In this document: one piece after another, positions 8,649 through 17,680 of the stretch | Numbering within the stretch: position 1 is the first letter of the stretch | Layout: each line of letters opens with the position of its first letter | From: Xanthomonas hortorum | GTDB taxonomy: Bacteria; Pseudomonadota; Gammaproteobacteria; Xanthomonadales; Xanthomonadaceae | Reading direction: 5' to 3' | Length of the DNA stretch: 64,000 bases | NCBI RefSeq assembly: GCF_024339125.1 | Contig: NZ_CP101417.1 | Coordinates: forward strand, 2,305,001-2,369,000 | The notes under the pieces: model-generated | Database searches by the model: none | Told to the model about the DNA's origin: nothing | The model's input: the letters and a program-made list of their open reading frames with translations, nothing else | Translations under genes and position numbers: made by a program

Positions 8649-9487
8649 TGACTTGGACTTTATTTGGTCGAGGACGTCTAACAAGGTTAGTACTCGGCCC
8701 TTTCGACGCACTCACAGAGCGTCGAGACCTGACATTGGAATTATCCAAGCGTGAAGTGTTAGGCCGCTATCGCGGAGCCAGCTTTGGTCTACTCTGGTCA
8801 TTGATAAGCCCGTTTCTGCTGTTGATCGTCTATACGATTGCATTTGGTTCGATCATGAAAAGCCGTTGGCCCCAAGTCGCCGAAGGTCAAGCGCACTTTT
8901 CGTTGGTGCTGTTCGTTGGCTTGATCGTGCATGGCTTTTTTGCCGAATGTTTAAGCCGTTCACCATATTTGATTATGGGTAACCCGAATTTTGTCAAACG
9001 GGTCATATTCCCACTTGAAATTTTGCCTTGGCCGATGGTTGCGTCTGCGCTTTTCCATGTGCTAATGAATACAGTGGTGTTTGCACTGCTCCGGTTAGCT
9101 ATGGATGGAGAGATGTCTTGGACAATTGTACTGCTTCCGATCGTACTGCTGCCATTGGTAGTGCTCGGGCTTGGAGTATCTTGGTTCCTAGCCTCGCTTG
9201 GAGTGTACTTCCGCGATATCACCCAGGTTACCGGTGTGCTTTCTACTGCACTGTTGTTTCTGTCTTCGGCCATGATCCCCGAGCAGGCGATCCCTGAGAG
9301 CTTTGAACTAGTGTTCAAGTTGAATCCGCTGACTTTCATCATTGACCAGGCACGCGAAGTAGCACTTTGGGGGAATTTGCCAAATTTCATTGGTCTTGGG
9401 ATTTACATGTGTATTGCGATAGTTGTCTTCTATGCAGGCTTTGCATGGTTCAAGGCAACTCGCAGAGGATTCGCAGATGTCATCTGA
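8648..9487 (+). CDS. wzm: O-antigen/polysaccharide ABC transporter permease
   Basis: 279 residues, ABC-2 type permease. About six membrane segments are seen, starting near residue 45 (LLWSLISPFLLLIVYTIAFG) and ending with YMCIAIVVFYAGFAWF. The N-terminal LTLELSKREVLGRYRGASFG is the amphipathic region typical of Wzm/KpsM-like exporters. With Wzt it moves undecaprenyl-linked O-polysaccharide across the inner membrane. It starts at the ATG overlapping the metB stop and runs into wzt with an 11-base overlap, so the unit is tightly coupled. Base composition is visibly lower in G+C than metB or cbs, consistent with lateral acquisition of the locus. Confidence 0.93.
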   Translation: MTWTLFGRGRLTRLVLGPFDALTERRDLTLELSKREVLGRYRGASFGLLWSLISPFLLLIVYTIAFGSIMKSRWPQVAEGQAHFSLVLFVGLIVHGFFAECLSRSPYLIMGNPNFVKRVIFPLEILPWPMVASALFHVLMNTVVFALLRLAMDGEMSWTIVLLPIVLLPLVVLGLGVSWFLASLGVYFRDITQVTGVLSTALLFLSSAMIPEQAIPESFELVFKLNPLTFIIDQAREVALWGNLPNFIGLGIYMCIAIVVFYAGFAWFKATRRGFADVI

Positions 9488-10814
9488 ATCGATTATCCAA
9501 GTTAATAATATTGGTAAGGTATTTCCTGTTTACCAGAAATCGCATCATCGATTGATGCAGATGCTGAGTCCGAATGAACGCAAGGCTCAGTGGTTTCGTG
9601 AGTTCCATGCGCTCGATGCGGTTAGCTTTAATGTGGGGCGGGGGGAGAGCGTAGGTATTGTTGGCCGTAATGGTTCCGGCAAATCGACCCTTTTGCAAAT
9701 TATCTGCGGTACATTGGCGCCCACGACGGGCACTGCGATCGTAAATGGGCGGGTCGCCGCTCTGTTGGAACTTGGAGCGGGCTTCAATCCAGAATTCACC
9801 GGGCGAGAGAATGTCTTCGTTTACGGCGCAGTTCTTGGCCTTTCGCGCAGAGAGATCGAGGGGCGTTTCCAGCAAATCACAGAATTCGCCGACATCGGCG
9901 AGTTCATCGATCAACCCGTAAAGACCTATTCCAGCGGTATGTTTGTCCGCCTCGCGTTTGCCGTAGCGATCAATGTCACCCCAGACGTTTTGGTTGTGGA
10001 CGAGGCGCTTGCAGTGGGTGACGCGAAGTTCCAGTCGAAGTGCTTCGCGCGACTGCGCGAGTTGCGTGAGCAGGGTACGTCCATCTTGTTCGTGTCTCAT
10101 TCCACTGAGCAAATTGTTACACATTGCGATCGCGCAGTACTTCTAGATAGAGGCCGTCTGTTGATGGATGGCGCGCCAAAGAAAGTAGTGCACCATTATA
10201 TGGACCTGCTATTCGGAAAAAGTCGTCCGTCGCAGGCCTTGGTAAAATTTGAGGGTAGCGGCGAGGCAGAAAGCCAATCTGGATTTTTGGCTGTGCCGCC
10301 GATAGGGACCGATCCATTTTCTAGTCATCCGAATTACAACCCCCATGAGTACCGCTGGGGAGATCGAGCAGCCGTCCTGCAAGATTTTTATTTGCGAGTT
10401 GGTGCTCAAGCTTTTCCTCAAGTGGTCTCCAGCGGCGAGGCCGGCTGTCTAAGTCTTGCCGTTCGTTTCGAACGAGAAGTGGTGCGGCCGGTACTTGGTC
10501 TTACTATCAAGAATACTGAGGGTGTTACTGTTTATGCGACCAATACCGAGATGCAAGAGATCGTCGAGATGGCGCAACTAGGTGCCCTGGGAAGTGCGAT
10601 ACGAATCGATGTCGACTTTGAATGCAGACTGGGAAGTGGCGACTACTTTATTTCCGTTGGTGTCGCTAGTCGACAGGGGGACGACGTGATTCCACACGAT
10701 AGGCGCTACGATTCGATCCACTTCCAGGTCATTTCGGAAGGCTTTGTCGGATTCAGTGACGTCGGAGCTGTGATTCGTCCTAAATTAGCGGCTCAACAAG
10801 GATTGGCAAGTTAA
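9477..10814 (+). CDS. wzt: O-antigen ABC transporter ATPase with C-terminal glycan-recognition domain
   Basis: 445 residues. The first ~250 form an ABC ATPase: Walker A GRNGSGKST, signature YSSGM, Walker B VLVVDEALAVGD, switch VSHS. The remaining ~160 residues form a Wzt-type beta-sandwich domain, with segments such as VRPVLGLTIKNTEGVTVYATNTE. In E. coli O8/O9a Wzt this domain recognises the terminal modification of the finished chain before export. That fits the next gene, which starts with methyltransferase and kinase-like domains. I chose the ATG at 9477 (MSSESIIQVNNIGKVF), which overlaps the wzm end. The upstream extension of the frame lies inside wzm. The stop overlaps the next start (TAATG). 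Confidence 0.93.
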   Translation: MSSESIIQVNNIGKVFPVYQKSHHRLMQMLSPNERKAQWFREFHALDAVSFNVGRGESVGIVGRNGSGKSTLLQIICGTLAPTTGTAIVNGRVAALLELGAGFNPEFTGRENVFVYGAVLGLSRREIEGRFQQITEFADIGEFIDQPVKTYSSGMFVRLAFAVAINVTPDVLVVDEALAVGDAKFQSKCFARLRELREQGTSILFVSHSTEQIVTHCDRAVLLDRGRLLMDGAPKKVVHHYMDLLFGKSRPSQALVKFEGSGEAESQSGFLAVPPIGTDPFSSHPNYNPHEYRWGDRAAVLQDFYLRVGAQAFPQVVSSGEAGCLSLAVRFEREVVRPVLGLTIKNTEGVTVYATNTEMQEIVEMAQLGALGSAIRIDVDFECRLGSGDYFISVGVASRQGDDVIPHDRRYDSIHFQVISEGFVGFSDVGAVIRPKLAAQQGLAS

Positions 10815-13800
10815 TGTCTAGCTCGGATGTGGGAATGGCAGACACATATATGCTGTCTGAAGGAGTTTGGCTGCCTAAAAATCAGGCGGAAGAGTTCGGC
10901 TACAGTGATGGTGACGAAGCTGAGCAGCGAGTGGCTGCTGCAATAGCTGGTTGTGACGACGTCTCATTGTTTTCGCGCTCATTATCTGAACATCAAATCG
11001 ACTGGCCATCGCGCTATCACCTCAGTGCCAGTCGCGCGAACCTTCTACGCCCTTTGGCAGATTTGCTAAGTGGACGTGTTCTGGAGGTCGGCTCAGGCTG
11101 TGGTGCTATTTCCCGCTACTTGGGTGAGCTCGGAACTACATTGGTCGCATTGGAGGGCAGTCAGCGTCGCGCGCGAATGACGGCGTCACGCTGTCGCGAT
11201 TTGTCGAATGTGCAGGTGGTGAACGACGTCCTGGAGAACTTTTCGGCTGAAGAGGCGTTTGACGCAGTGACGCTCATCGGCGTCCTTGAGTATGCGAGGA
11301 TCTATGGCAAGGCTGCAGATCCTGCGGCTGCGTGGCTGCGTAAAGCGCACTCCTTGCTGGCTGACGACGGCGTGCTGGTTGTCGCGATCGAAAACCAGTT
11401 AGGTCTTAAGTACCTGGCTGGCATGCCGGAAGATCATGTCGGCAAGGCCATGTATGGCATTTCGGATAACTACGGGGAAAAAACTGTAGCTACTTTCGGT
11501 CGGCTTGAGCTGACGAAAATGCTTCAAGACGCAGGTTTCGAGCATGCCGAATTCCTGCTGCCGTTTCCTGACTACAAATTTCCCGGCGCGGTGGTTCTCC
11601 CAGCCGGTTACGACGGGTCCTACCCGCAGTTCGATGCGAGTTCCCTCGCCAGCCAGAGTGCATCGAGCGACCCACAGCTCCCCTACGCCCCGCTATTTGC
11701 ATTGGAGCGGGCTTGGACGGTGATCGGTCGCAACGGTTTGTTGGCAGATATGTCCAATTCATTCTTGGTCGTTGCTCGTAAGCGTGCTGTTTCAGTTGCC
11801 AGGAGTGGACCTGTGCCACTGGCACTGCATTTCGCAAGCGAACGCGTTCCGGTGTTTTGCAAGCAGGTCCAGTTTCAATCGAGCATGAGTCGTGGCGAAA
11901 TAGAAGTCGTCCGCAGCCGCCTTGCGGAAGATGACAGTGTTGAGCGTTCACGCCCCATCAGTATGCGGTTGCTGCCGGAGCCGTTTCTACACGGACGTAT
12001 ACACAGTCAGGGGCTGGAAGCCATAGTGACTCGCGATGGTTGGACAGCTGCTGAGGTGGCCGAATGGTTGGGGCAATGGAAGGATGCCCTGTTGCATGAA
12101 GTCGAAGTTGCGGGTGATCCCATGGGGGGGGGCATGCTCCCTGGCTGGGCCTTGGATGCGTTGCCGCGTAACCTGATGCAACTGGAAGATGGCAATTACC
12201 AGTTTATCGATTTGGAATGGGTCTGGCATGGAGAGCTGGAGCTACCCTATTTAATTTATCGGGCCATCGTTGGTTCATTTACCTCTTTGGTTGCAGTAGG
12301 CGCGCCTGAAGATATTTCCCACCTTCATCTCCCTACGCTGCTTAGACTATTGATGGAGATGATGGGCGCACCAGTTGGAGAGGGTGACGTCGAACGTTTT
12401 ATCGATCTGGATGGCATGGTCACGCGTTTGGTCTATGGGCGAGATAGTGGGCTAGGGCTAAAGAGCTTCTCAAACTTCAATTTGCGATCGCTCCCTGATG
12501 TGGGAAGAATGTCAAGGAATTGGAATGCCTTGATGTCTGATACGGCGCAGCGAATCAGCGATATCAGCCGTCAATTTCAGGAAGGAATCAAGGAGGGCCA
12601 AGACGATGGTGATGCGCTTCGTCAAAGACAAGCGCAACTTTTGGCCGAACTGGCAATCAATGCTGAGAAGGAGCAGCTCAAGGATGCGGAGATTCGGCAG
12701 CATAAAGCAGCCACGGAAGAAGCAGAAAAACGCAGGGAATTAGAAGTGGAAGCGTTACGTGAAGCGTTGACCGAGAAGCTCCGCCTCAAGGAGCTGGAGA
12801 TTCAGGCGCTGTTGGCGGCAAGTGCCGCGCGTGAGCGATTGAAGGATGCAGAAATACAGGCTCTCGCGGGCAATGACCAGCTCAAGGATGCTGAAATTCA
12901 GTCGTTGATGGAGGCGCGTGCCGAACGTAATCGTGCGCTGGAAAGAAACAACACAATTCTGGAGAGGATGTTTCAGCTTGCTGAGCAAGCTCGAGAAGCC
13001 GAAGTCAGGCTAGGGCGCGATTTGATTGAAGCCAAGGATGCGCTTGGAATATATGAGCAATCGCTTCGCCTGGCGTCAGAGCGTGCAGCTGAACTGGATC
13101 GGCTGCTGGCATCAACTAGTTGGCGGATTACCATGCCATTGCGAGTGCTGAGGAATATGCTTCGCCCACAATTCGTGAGGCAATCGGTTGGACGTAGCCT
13201 GCGCCGCGTTTATCGTGCGCTTCCTGTTTCGGAGGCGACGCGCCAGTCAATCAAATCCGCATCCTTCCGGCTGATGCCTAGTGTATTTGAAAGGACCAAT
13301 GCTTACAGGAACTGGTTGGCCGCCCGCCAGCCTGATCAGCCACAAGAGATTGTATTGTCTCCTGCGTCGGAGTTTGTTGAGGAGGGCGGCGATTCTTTCT
13401 TGCGTCGTTACACGCAAGCCATCCTGCAGTTGCCCAAGCCGTCTGAAAGTGAGTATGTCGGTATTGCGGCCGGGATTGATCCCCGCGCAAACGCGGCGCG
13501 TGTCATTGCCTTCTATCTCCCGCAGTTTCATCCCTTTCCCGAGAATGACGCATGGTGGGGGCGCGGCTTCACCGAGTGGACGAATGTCAGCAAAGCAGTT
13601 CCGCAGTTCGTGGGGCATTATCAGCCACATTTACCGGGTGAACTTGGCTTCTACGATTTGCGTCTGATCGATGTTATGCGCCGTCAGGCGGAGCTGGCAA
13701 AGTTGTATGGCATTGAAGGCTTCTGCTTCCATTATTATTGGTTCGCGGGTAAGCGGCTTATGGAGCGCCCGCTCGATCAGCTACTCGCTTCTGATGTCGA

Positions 13801-15313
13801 CCTGCCTTTCTGTATTTGCTGGGCGAACGAAAATTGGACCCGCCGCTGGGATGGCCTTGAGAACGATGTGCTCATCGCTCAAGATTACAGTGCTGAAGAC
13901 GACCGTGCCTTTATCACAGAATTGGAGCCTCTGCTAAGGGATTCACGCTATATCCGTGTTGATGGGCGCCCGTTAGTCATTCTTTATCGACCCTCGTTGC
14001 TGCCTGATGCTGGCGCAACGTTGGAACGTTGGCGGCAGCATTGCCGCGAAGTGGGAATCGGTGAGCTGTTCATCTGCATGGTGCAGTTCGATAAGCTTGA
14101 TCCGCGTGAATACGGCTTTGACGCCGCGGTTGAATTTCCACCTCACAAAGTCGCGGCAGGTTTGTCTTCGATTAATCACGAGTTGGAGATCGTGAATCCT
14201 GCCTTCCAGGGTAACGTGGTTGATTATGCCGATGTCGTTAGCAGCGCCTTTGCCGAGGCAAAGCCGGAATACGACCTGATCCGAGGCGTTTTCCCTGGCT
14301 GGGATAATGACGCGCGCAAGCCGGGTAAAGGCTATACAGTCGCCCGTTCCACTCCGGAACGCTATCGCACTTGGCTAAGAGGAGCAATTGACTATGCCCG
14401 TCAGCACCCGGTGCGGGGCGATTCCCTAGTTTTTGTTAATGCCTGGAACGAGTGGGCTGAGGGCGCGCATCTGGAGCCGGATCGTCGCTACGGATATGCA
14501 TATCTGGAAGCGACTCGGCAGGCACTACGTCGTGTACCTACGCCGCGCACGCCGGAGCGGGTGGTGGTGATTATCCACGCCTTCTATCCAGAACTTCTTC
14601 CTGAGATGTTGGCGTCACTATCCGCGTGGACCGTACCATATCGTCTTGTAATCTCGACAGTCTCTCGCAATGTGCAGGATGTGAAGGCGCGACTTGCCGA
14701 TGCGGGAATGGACGCGGATGTGCAAGTTTACGAGAACCACGGCCGTGACATTCTGCCTTTTCTGGAAACCCTAAAGACGCTGGACCCTTCCGAGTCACTG
14801 GTATTGAAGTTGCATACCAAGCGTTCGCTCCACCGTGAGGACGGCGAGTCGTGGCGGCGAGACATGCTCGACAAGCTACTGGATCCATATCTGGCCGCCC
14901 GCAACTTTGATGCATTCCGCCAGCAGCCAGAGTTGGGTCTCTCCGCGCCCGATGGGCATATTTTGCCGATGACGACCTACTGGGGCGCGAATGCTGATGC
15001 GGTGCATCGTCTGTCGCGACAGATGCATAGCGATCCTGTCGATCCTGCCATTGCAATGTTCGCTGCCGGTTCGATGTTCTACGCTCGTATAGAGGCAATC
15101 CAGCTAATTATTGATTTGGAGTTGACACGCGAAGATTTTGAACCTGAGGCCGGGCAGGTGGATGGAACGCTAGCGCACGCGATAGAACGATGCTTTAGTA
15201 TCGCGACATGTTCGTCGGGATATTACATTGCTTCCAGTAATACACCATTTACCGAAGCCTACGGCTCTTTCAAGACATACGCTTACGCCAAGCCGACCTT
15301 GCATAAATCCTAG
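10814..15313 (+). CDS. Giant multidomain O-antigen protein: methyltransferase, kinase-like, coiled coil, WbsX, RgpF
   Basis: 1499 residues. In order: a class I SAM methyltransferase (about 60-330, motif I LEVGSGCGAIS near 90); a phosphotransferase-like segment (about 335-570) with LPRNLMQLEDGNYQFIDLEW near 463; a long coiled coil (about 575-775) containing repeated LKDAEIQ-type units; a linker (YRALPVSEATRQ); a WbsX-type domain (about 895-1235, AFYLPQFHPFPENDAWWG, HYYWFAGKRL, WNEWAEG); and an RgpF-type rhamnan domain (about 1249-1490, NHGRDILPFL, LKLHTKRS, FAAGSMFYAR). The first three resemble WbdD, the O8/O9a chain terminator whose coiled coil acts as a length ruler. The last two resemble rhamnan glycosyltransferases. 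It overlaps wzt by one base. The role as combined polymerase/terminator is inference; the domains are read from motifs. Confidence 0.88.
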   Translation: MSSSDVGMADTYMLSEGVWLPKNQAEEFGYSDGDEAEQRVAAAIAGCDDVSLFSRSLSEHQIDWPSRYHLSASRANLLRPLADLLSGRVLEVGSGCGAISRYLGELGTTLVALEGSQRRARMTASRCRDLSNVQVVNDVLENFSAEEAFDAVTLIGVLEYARIYGKAADPAAAWLRKAHSLLADDGVLVVAIENQLGLKYLAGMPEDHVGKAMYGISDNYGEKTVATFGRLELTKMLQDAGFEHAEFLLPFPDYKFPGAVVLPAGYDGSYPQFDASSLASQSASSDPQLPYAPLFALERAWTVIGRNGLLADMSNSFLVVARKRAVSVARSGPVPLALHFASERVPVFCKQVQFQSSMSRGEIEVVRSRLAEDDSVERSRPISMRLLPEPFLHGRIHSQGLEAIVTRDGWTAAEVAEWLGQWKDALLHEVEVAGDPMGGGMLPGWALDALPRNLMQLEDGNYQFIDLEWVWHGELELPYLIYRAIVGSFTSLVAVGAPEDISHLHLPTLLRLLMEMMGAPVGEGDVERFIDLDGMVTRLVYGRDSGLGLKSFSNFNLRSLPDVGRMSRNWNALMSDTAQRISDISRQFQEGIKEGQDDGDALRQRQAQLLAELAINAEKEQLKDAEIRQHKAATEEAEKRRELEVEALREALTEKLRLKELEIQALLAASAARERLKDAEIQALAGNDQLKDAEIQSLMEARAERNRALERNNTILERMFQLAEQAREAEVRLGRDLIEAKDALGIYEQSLRLASERAAELDRLLASTSWRITMPLRVLRNMLRPQFVRQSVGRSLRRVYRALPVSEATRQSIKSASFRLMPSVFERTNAYRNWLAARQPDQPQEIVLSPASEFVEEGGDSFLRRYTQAILQLPKPSESEYVGIAAGIDPRANAARVIAFYLPQFHPFPENDAWWGRGFTEWTNVSKAVPQFVGHYQPHLPGELGFYDLRLIDVMRRQAELAKLYGIEGFCFHYYWFAGKRLMERPLDQLLASDVDLPFCICWANENWTRRWDGLENDVLIAQDYSAEDDRAFITELEPLLRDSRYIRVDGRPLVILYRPSLLPDAGATLERWRQHCREVGIGELFICMVQFDKLDPREYGFDAAVEFPPHKVAAGLSSINHELEIVNPAFQGNVVDYADVVSSAFAEAKPEYDLIRGVFPGWDNDARKPGKGYTVARSTPERYRTWLRGAIDYARQHPVRGDSLVFVNAWNEWAEGAHLEPDRRYGYAYLEATRQALRRVPTPRTPERVVVIIHAFYPELLPEMLASLSAWTVPYRLVISTVSRNVQDVKARLADAGMDADVQVYENHGRDILPFLETLKTLDPSESLVLKLHTKRSLHREDGESWRRDMLDKLLDPYLAARNFDAFRQQPELGLSAPDGHILPMTTYWGANADAVHRLSRQMHSDPVDPAIAMFAAGSMFYARIEAIQLIIDLELTREDFEPEAGQVDGTLAHAIERCFSIATCSSGYYIASSNTPFTEAYGSFKTYAYAKPTLHKS

Positions 15314-15361
15314 ACGTGGTCTGGGATTGGCCTATTCTTGATGTGAAGAATGGGCCAATTA

Positions 15362-16867
15362 GTCGCCCCTGAAAAACCCCCAATCACCCAACGCCCGCAA
15401 GGCCTTGATGTCTGCAGCGGCGTGCCAGAACTACCAGTTTTCGCTACGCTGAAGGCTGGTTTCTGGCAATTTCCACTCATGCATACACGCCGTCCTGCTG
15501 CCGAGCACATGCCTGCCGAGGAGTTGTTTCGTTCGCGCCTGGAGAACCAGATCGATCTGCGGCATCCGCTGGCGCAGCTGAGCCAACGGATGCCGTGGAC
15601 GGCGTTGGAGCAAGCACTTTCATCGCGCTTGCCGGCCACCCAGGCTGGTGGCGGTCGGCCGGCATTGCCGGTGCGGCTGATCGCCGGTTTGCTCTACCTC
15701 AAACACGCCTACGACCTGTCCGATGAGGCGGTGTGCGAGCGTTGGCTGGAAAATCCGTATTGGCAGTTTTTCACTGGCGAGGTCGTGTTCCAGACGCGCT
15801 TGCCGTGCGATGCCAGCTCGCTGACGCGCTGGCGTCAGCGGCTTGACGAAGCGGGGATGGAAGAGTTGCTGGCACACACCATCAACGCTGCACATGCCAT
15901 GCAGGCGGTGGACGCACGCGAGTTGTCGCGGGTGATCGTGGACACCACGGTGCAGGAAAAGGCGATTGCCTATCCGACCGATAGTCGGTTGCTGGAGGTG
16001 GCACGCAAGAAACTGGTGCTGCTGGCCAAGCGTTACGGCATCGGGTTGCGGCAGAGCTACGCACGGCAAGGTCCGGCCCTGAGCCGCAAGGCGGGCCGCT
16101 ATGCGCATGCACGCCAGTTCAAGCGCATGCAGCGCGTGCTGCGACGTCAACGCACGGTCTTGGGGCGGGTGTTGCGCGATATCGCGCGCAAGCTGGACCA
16201 GGTGGAACCCGGCGTGCGCGAGCGCATCGCGGTCTGGCTGGAACGTGCGCAACGGCTGTACACGCAGCGTCCGAAGGACAAACAAAAACTGTACGCATTG
16301 CATGCCCCGGAAGTGGAATGCATCGGTAAGGGCAAGGCGCGTCAAGCGTACGAATTCGGCGTCAAGGTCGGCATTGCGGTCACCGCCTGCAAGGGATTGG
16401 TCGTGGGTGCGCGTAGCTTCCCGGGCAACCCGTACGACGGCGACACCTTGGCCGAGCAGCTGGAGCAGACACGCGGGTTGCTGCAGGATCTGAGCGTAGA
16501 ACCGACGGTGGCGATCGTGGACCTGGGCTATCGCGGGCGCGAGGTCGATGGCGTGCAGGTGCTCCATCGTGGCAAGGCCAAGACGCTGACGCGACGGCAA
16601 TGGCGCTGGATCAAACGACGGCAGGCGGTGGAACCGGTGATCGGACATCTGAAAGACGACTGCAGGTTGCGTCGCTGCAGGCTGAAAGGTGCACAAGGCG
16701 ATGCGCTGCACGTACTCGGCTGCGCCGCCGGCTACAACCTGCGCTGGCTGCTGCGCTGGATCGCGTTTTTGCGTGCCTGGATGCGGGCGATGGGATGGCC
16801 ATCCTTTAGCGCCGTGCCGCTGTCGCCGATGACACTTGGTGCTTGAAGGGGGTTTTTCAGGGGCGAC
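15362..16867 (+). mobile_element. IS5-type insertion sequence, copy 1 (1506 bp, intact)
   Basis: Bounded by perfect-looking terminal inverted repeats GTCGCCCCTGAAAAACCCCC (left) and its complement (right), and by a 6-bp direct target repeat CAATTA (15356-15361 and 16868-16873). It is identical in length and encoded protein to the inverted copy at 19337-20842. It landed 48 bp after the stop codon of the 1499-residue gene. It resembles IS1478-type elements of Xanthomonas from memory; the exact name needs a database comparison. Confidence 0.92.
15479..16846 (+). CDS. IS5-family DDE transposase (copy 1)
   Basis: 455 residues from the ATG at 15479 (MHTRRPAAEHMPAEELF). The frame is open further upstream, even beyond the element end, so the upstream ATG at 15350 lies in flanking DNA and cannot be the native start. 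The N-terminal DUF772-like region reads LPVRLIAGLLYLKHAYDLSD and CERWLENPYWQFFTG. Catalytic-triad candidates are the D of VIVDTTVQEKA, the D of VAIVDLGYRG, and the E of RRQAVEPVIGHLKDD. The length and motifs suggest an active enzyme that cuts and pastes its own element. Confidence 0.92.
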   Translation: MHTRRPAAEHMPAEELFRSRLENQIDLRHPLAQLSQRMPWTALEQALSSRLPATQAGGGRPALPVRLIAGLLYLKHAYDLSDEAVCERWLENPYWQFFTGEVVFQTRLPCDASSLTRWRQRLDEAGMEELLAHTINAAHAMQAVDARELSRVIVDTTVQEKAIAYPTDSRLLEVARKKLVLLAKRYGIGLRQSYARQGPALSRKAGRYAHARQFKRMQRVLRRQRTVLGRVLRDIARKLDQVEPGVRERIAVWLERAQRLYTQRPKDKQKLYALHAPEVECIGKGKARQAYEFGVKVGIAVTACKGLVVGARSFPGNPYDGDTLAEQLEQTRGLLQDLSVEPTVAIVDLGYRGREVDGVQVLHRGKAKTLTRRQWRWIKRRQAVEPVIGHLKDDCRLRRCRLKGAQGDALHVLGCAAGYNLRWLLRWIAFLRAWMRAMGWPSFSAVPLSPMTLGA

Positions 16868-16873
16868 CAATTA

Positions 16874-17348
16874 CTGGCCAGTTTCCCGAATAAGACTCAA
16901 TTTGGATCCCGTCGCTAATAATGTCGGCTCAGGAAATTGCTAAGCGCAAGCTGACGACATCATATGTCCTTGTCCTCTCATTTCTATTATGGATGTAACC
17001 GCATCGCGGCGTTCGATTCCAGAGCGAAGATAAAGAAGTGCTGTGAATCTGCACTTGATTGTGCCAGTCGTCTAACGGATTGTTGTTAAATGGCTGAAAG
17101 TGGGTGCTTTAATTCAGTTGCCATGCTGGGGCAGCATTAGTTGCATGCCTCTGATACACATATTCGAGCGGCGACTACCCTGCAGGTCTCGCAGGGCAAA
17201 CATTTAGCACAGCTCTTATTTCACTTGTGTCAGGCTACGGCTGCGTGTGAACCGGTCGAGCTCGCGGGCCAGATCCTGGGCAGTGATTGTCGCTCCCCGC
17301 AATTCAGTATCAGCTGAAGTTAGGGGTCTGCGGTTGGTGTTGATCGTG
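16874..17348. other. Gene-free stretch between two insertion sequences
   Basis: About 475 bp between the right end of the first IS5-type copy and the left end of the first IS3-type copy. It is A+T-richer than the core genome. No open frame has credible composition, and the frames crossing it are shadows of the IS3 genes. It may be the remains of O-antigen genes lost after IS insertion, but nothing in it is recognisable. Confidence 0.5.
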
Positions 17349-17416
17349 CGACGTCCCCCCGATTTTGAGTAGCGCCTCAGTTTGGAGTCCAATTCCCTAC
17401 CCCGAGGAGATTGGAC

Positions 17417-17680
17417 GTGAAGAAACGTTTTACTGACGAGCAGGTCATCGGCTTTCTGCGCGAAGCCGAAAGCGGCGTGGCGATCAAGGACCTGTGCCGG
17501 CGCCATGGCTTCAGCGAGGCCTCGTACTACCTGTGGCGCAGCAAATTCGGCGGGATGAGCGTGCCTGATGCCAAGCGGCTCAAGGACCTCGAGTCCGAGA
17601 ACGCGCGGCTGAAGAAGTTGCTGGCCGAGCAATTGTTCGAGAACGACCTGATCAAGGATGCGCTGCGAAAAAAGTGGTAA
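17417..17680 (+). CDS. IS3-family transposase OrfA (copy 1)
   Basis: 87 residues from a GTG at 17417 preceded by GAGGAG at a good distance; the TTG two codons upstream is less likely. It contains a helix-turn-helix ([35 protein letters not shown]) and a leucine-zipper-like end ([20 protein letters not shown]) that mediate binding to the element ends and oligomerisation. Near its stop lies the slippery heptamer A AAA AAG (17668-17674) in the correct phase for -1 frameshifting into orfB, giving the full OrfAB transposase. Confidence 0.92.
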   Translation: MKKRFTDEQVIGFLREAESGVAIKDLCRRHGFSEASYYLWRSKFGGMSVPDAKRLKDLESENARLKKLLAEQLFENDLIKDALRKKW

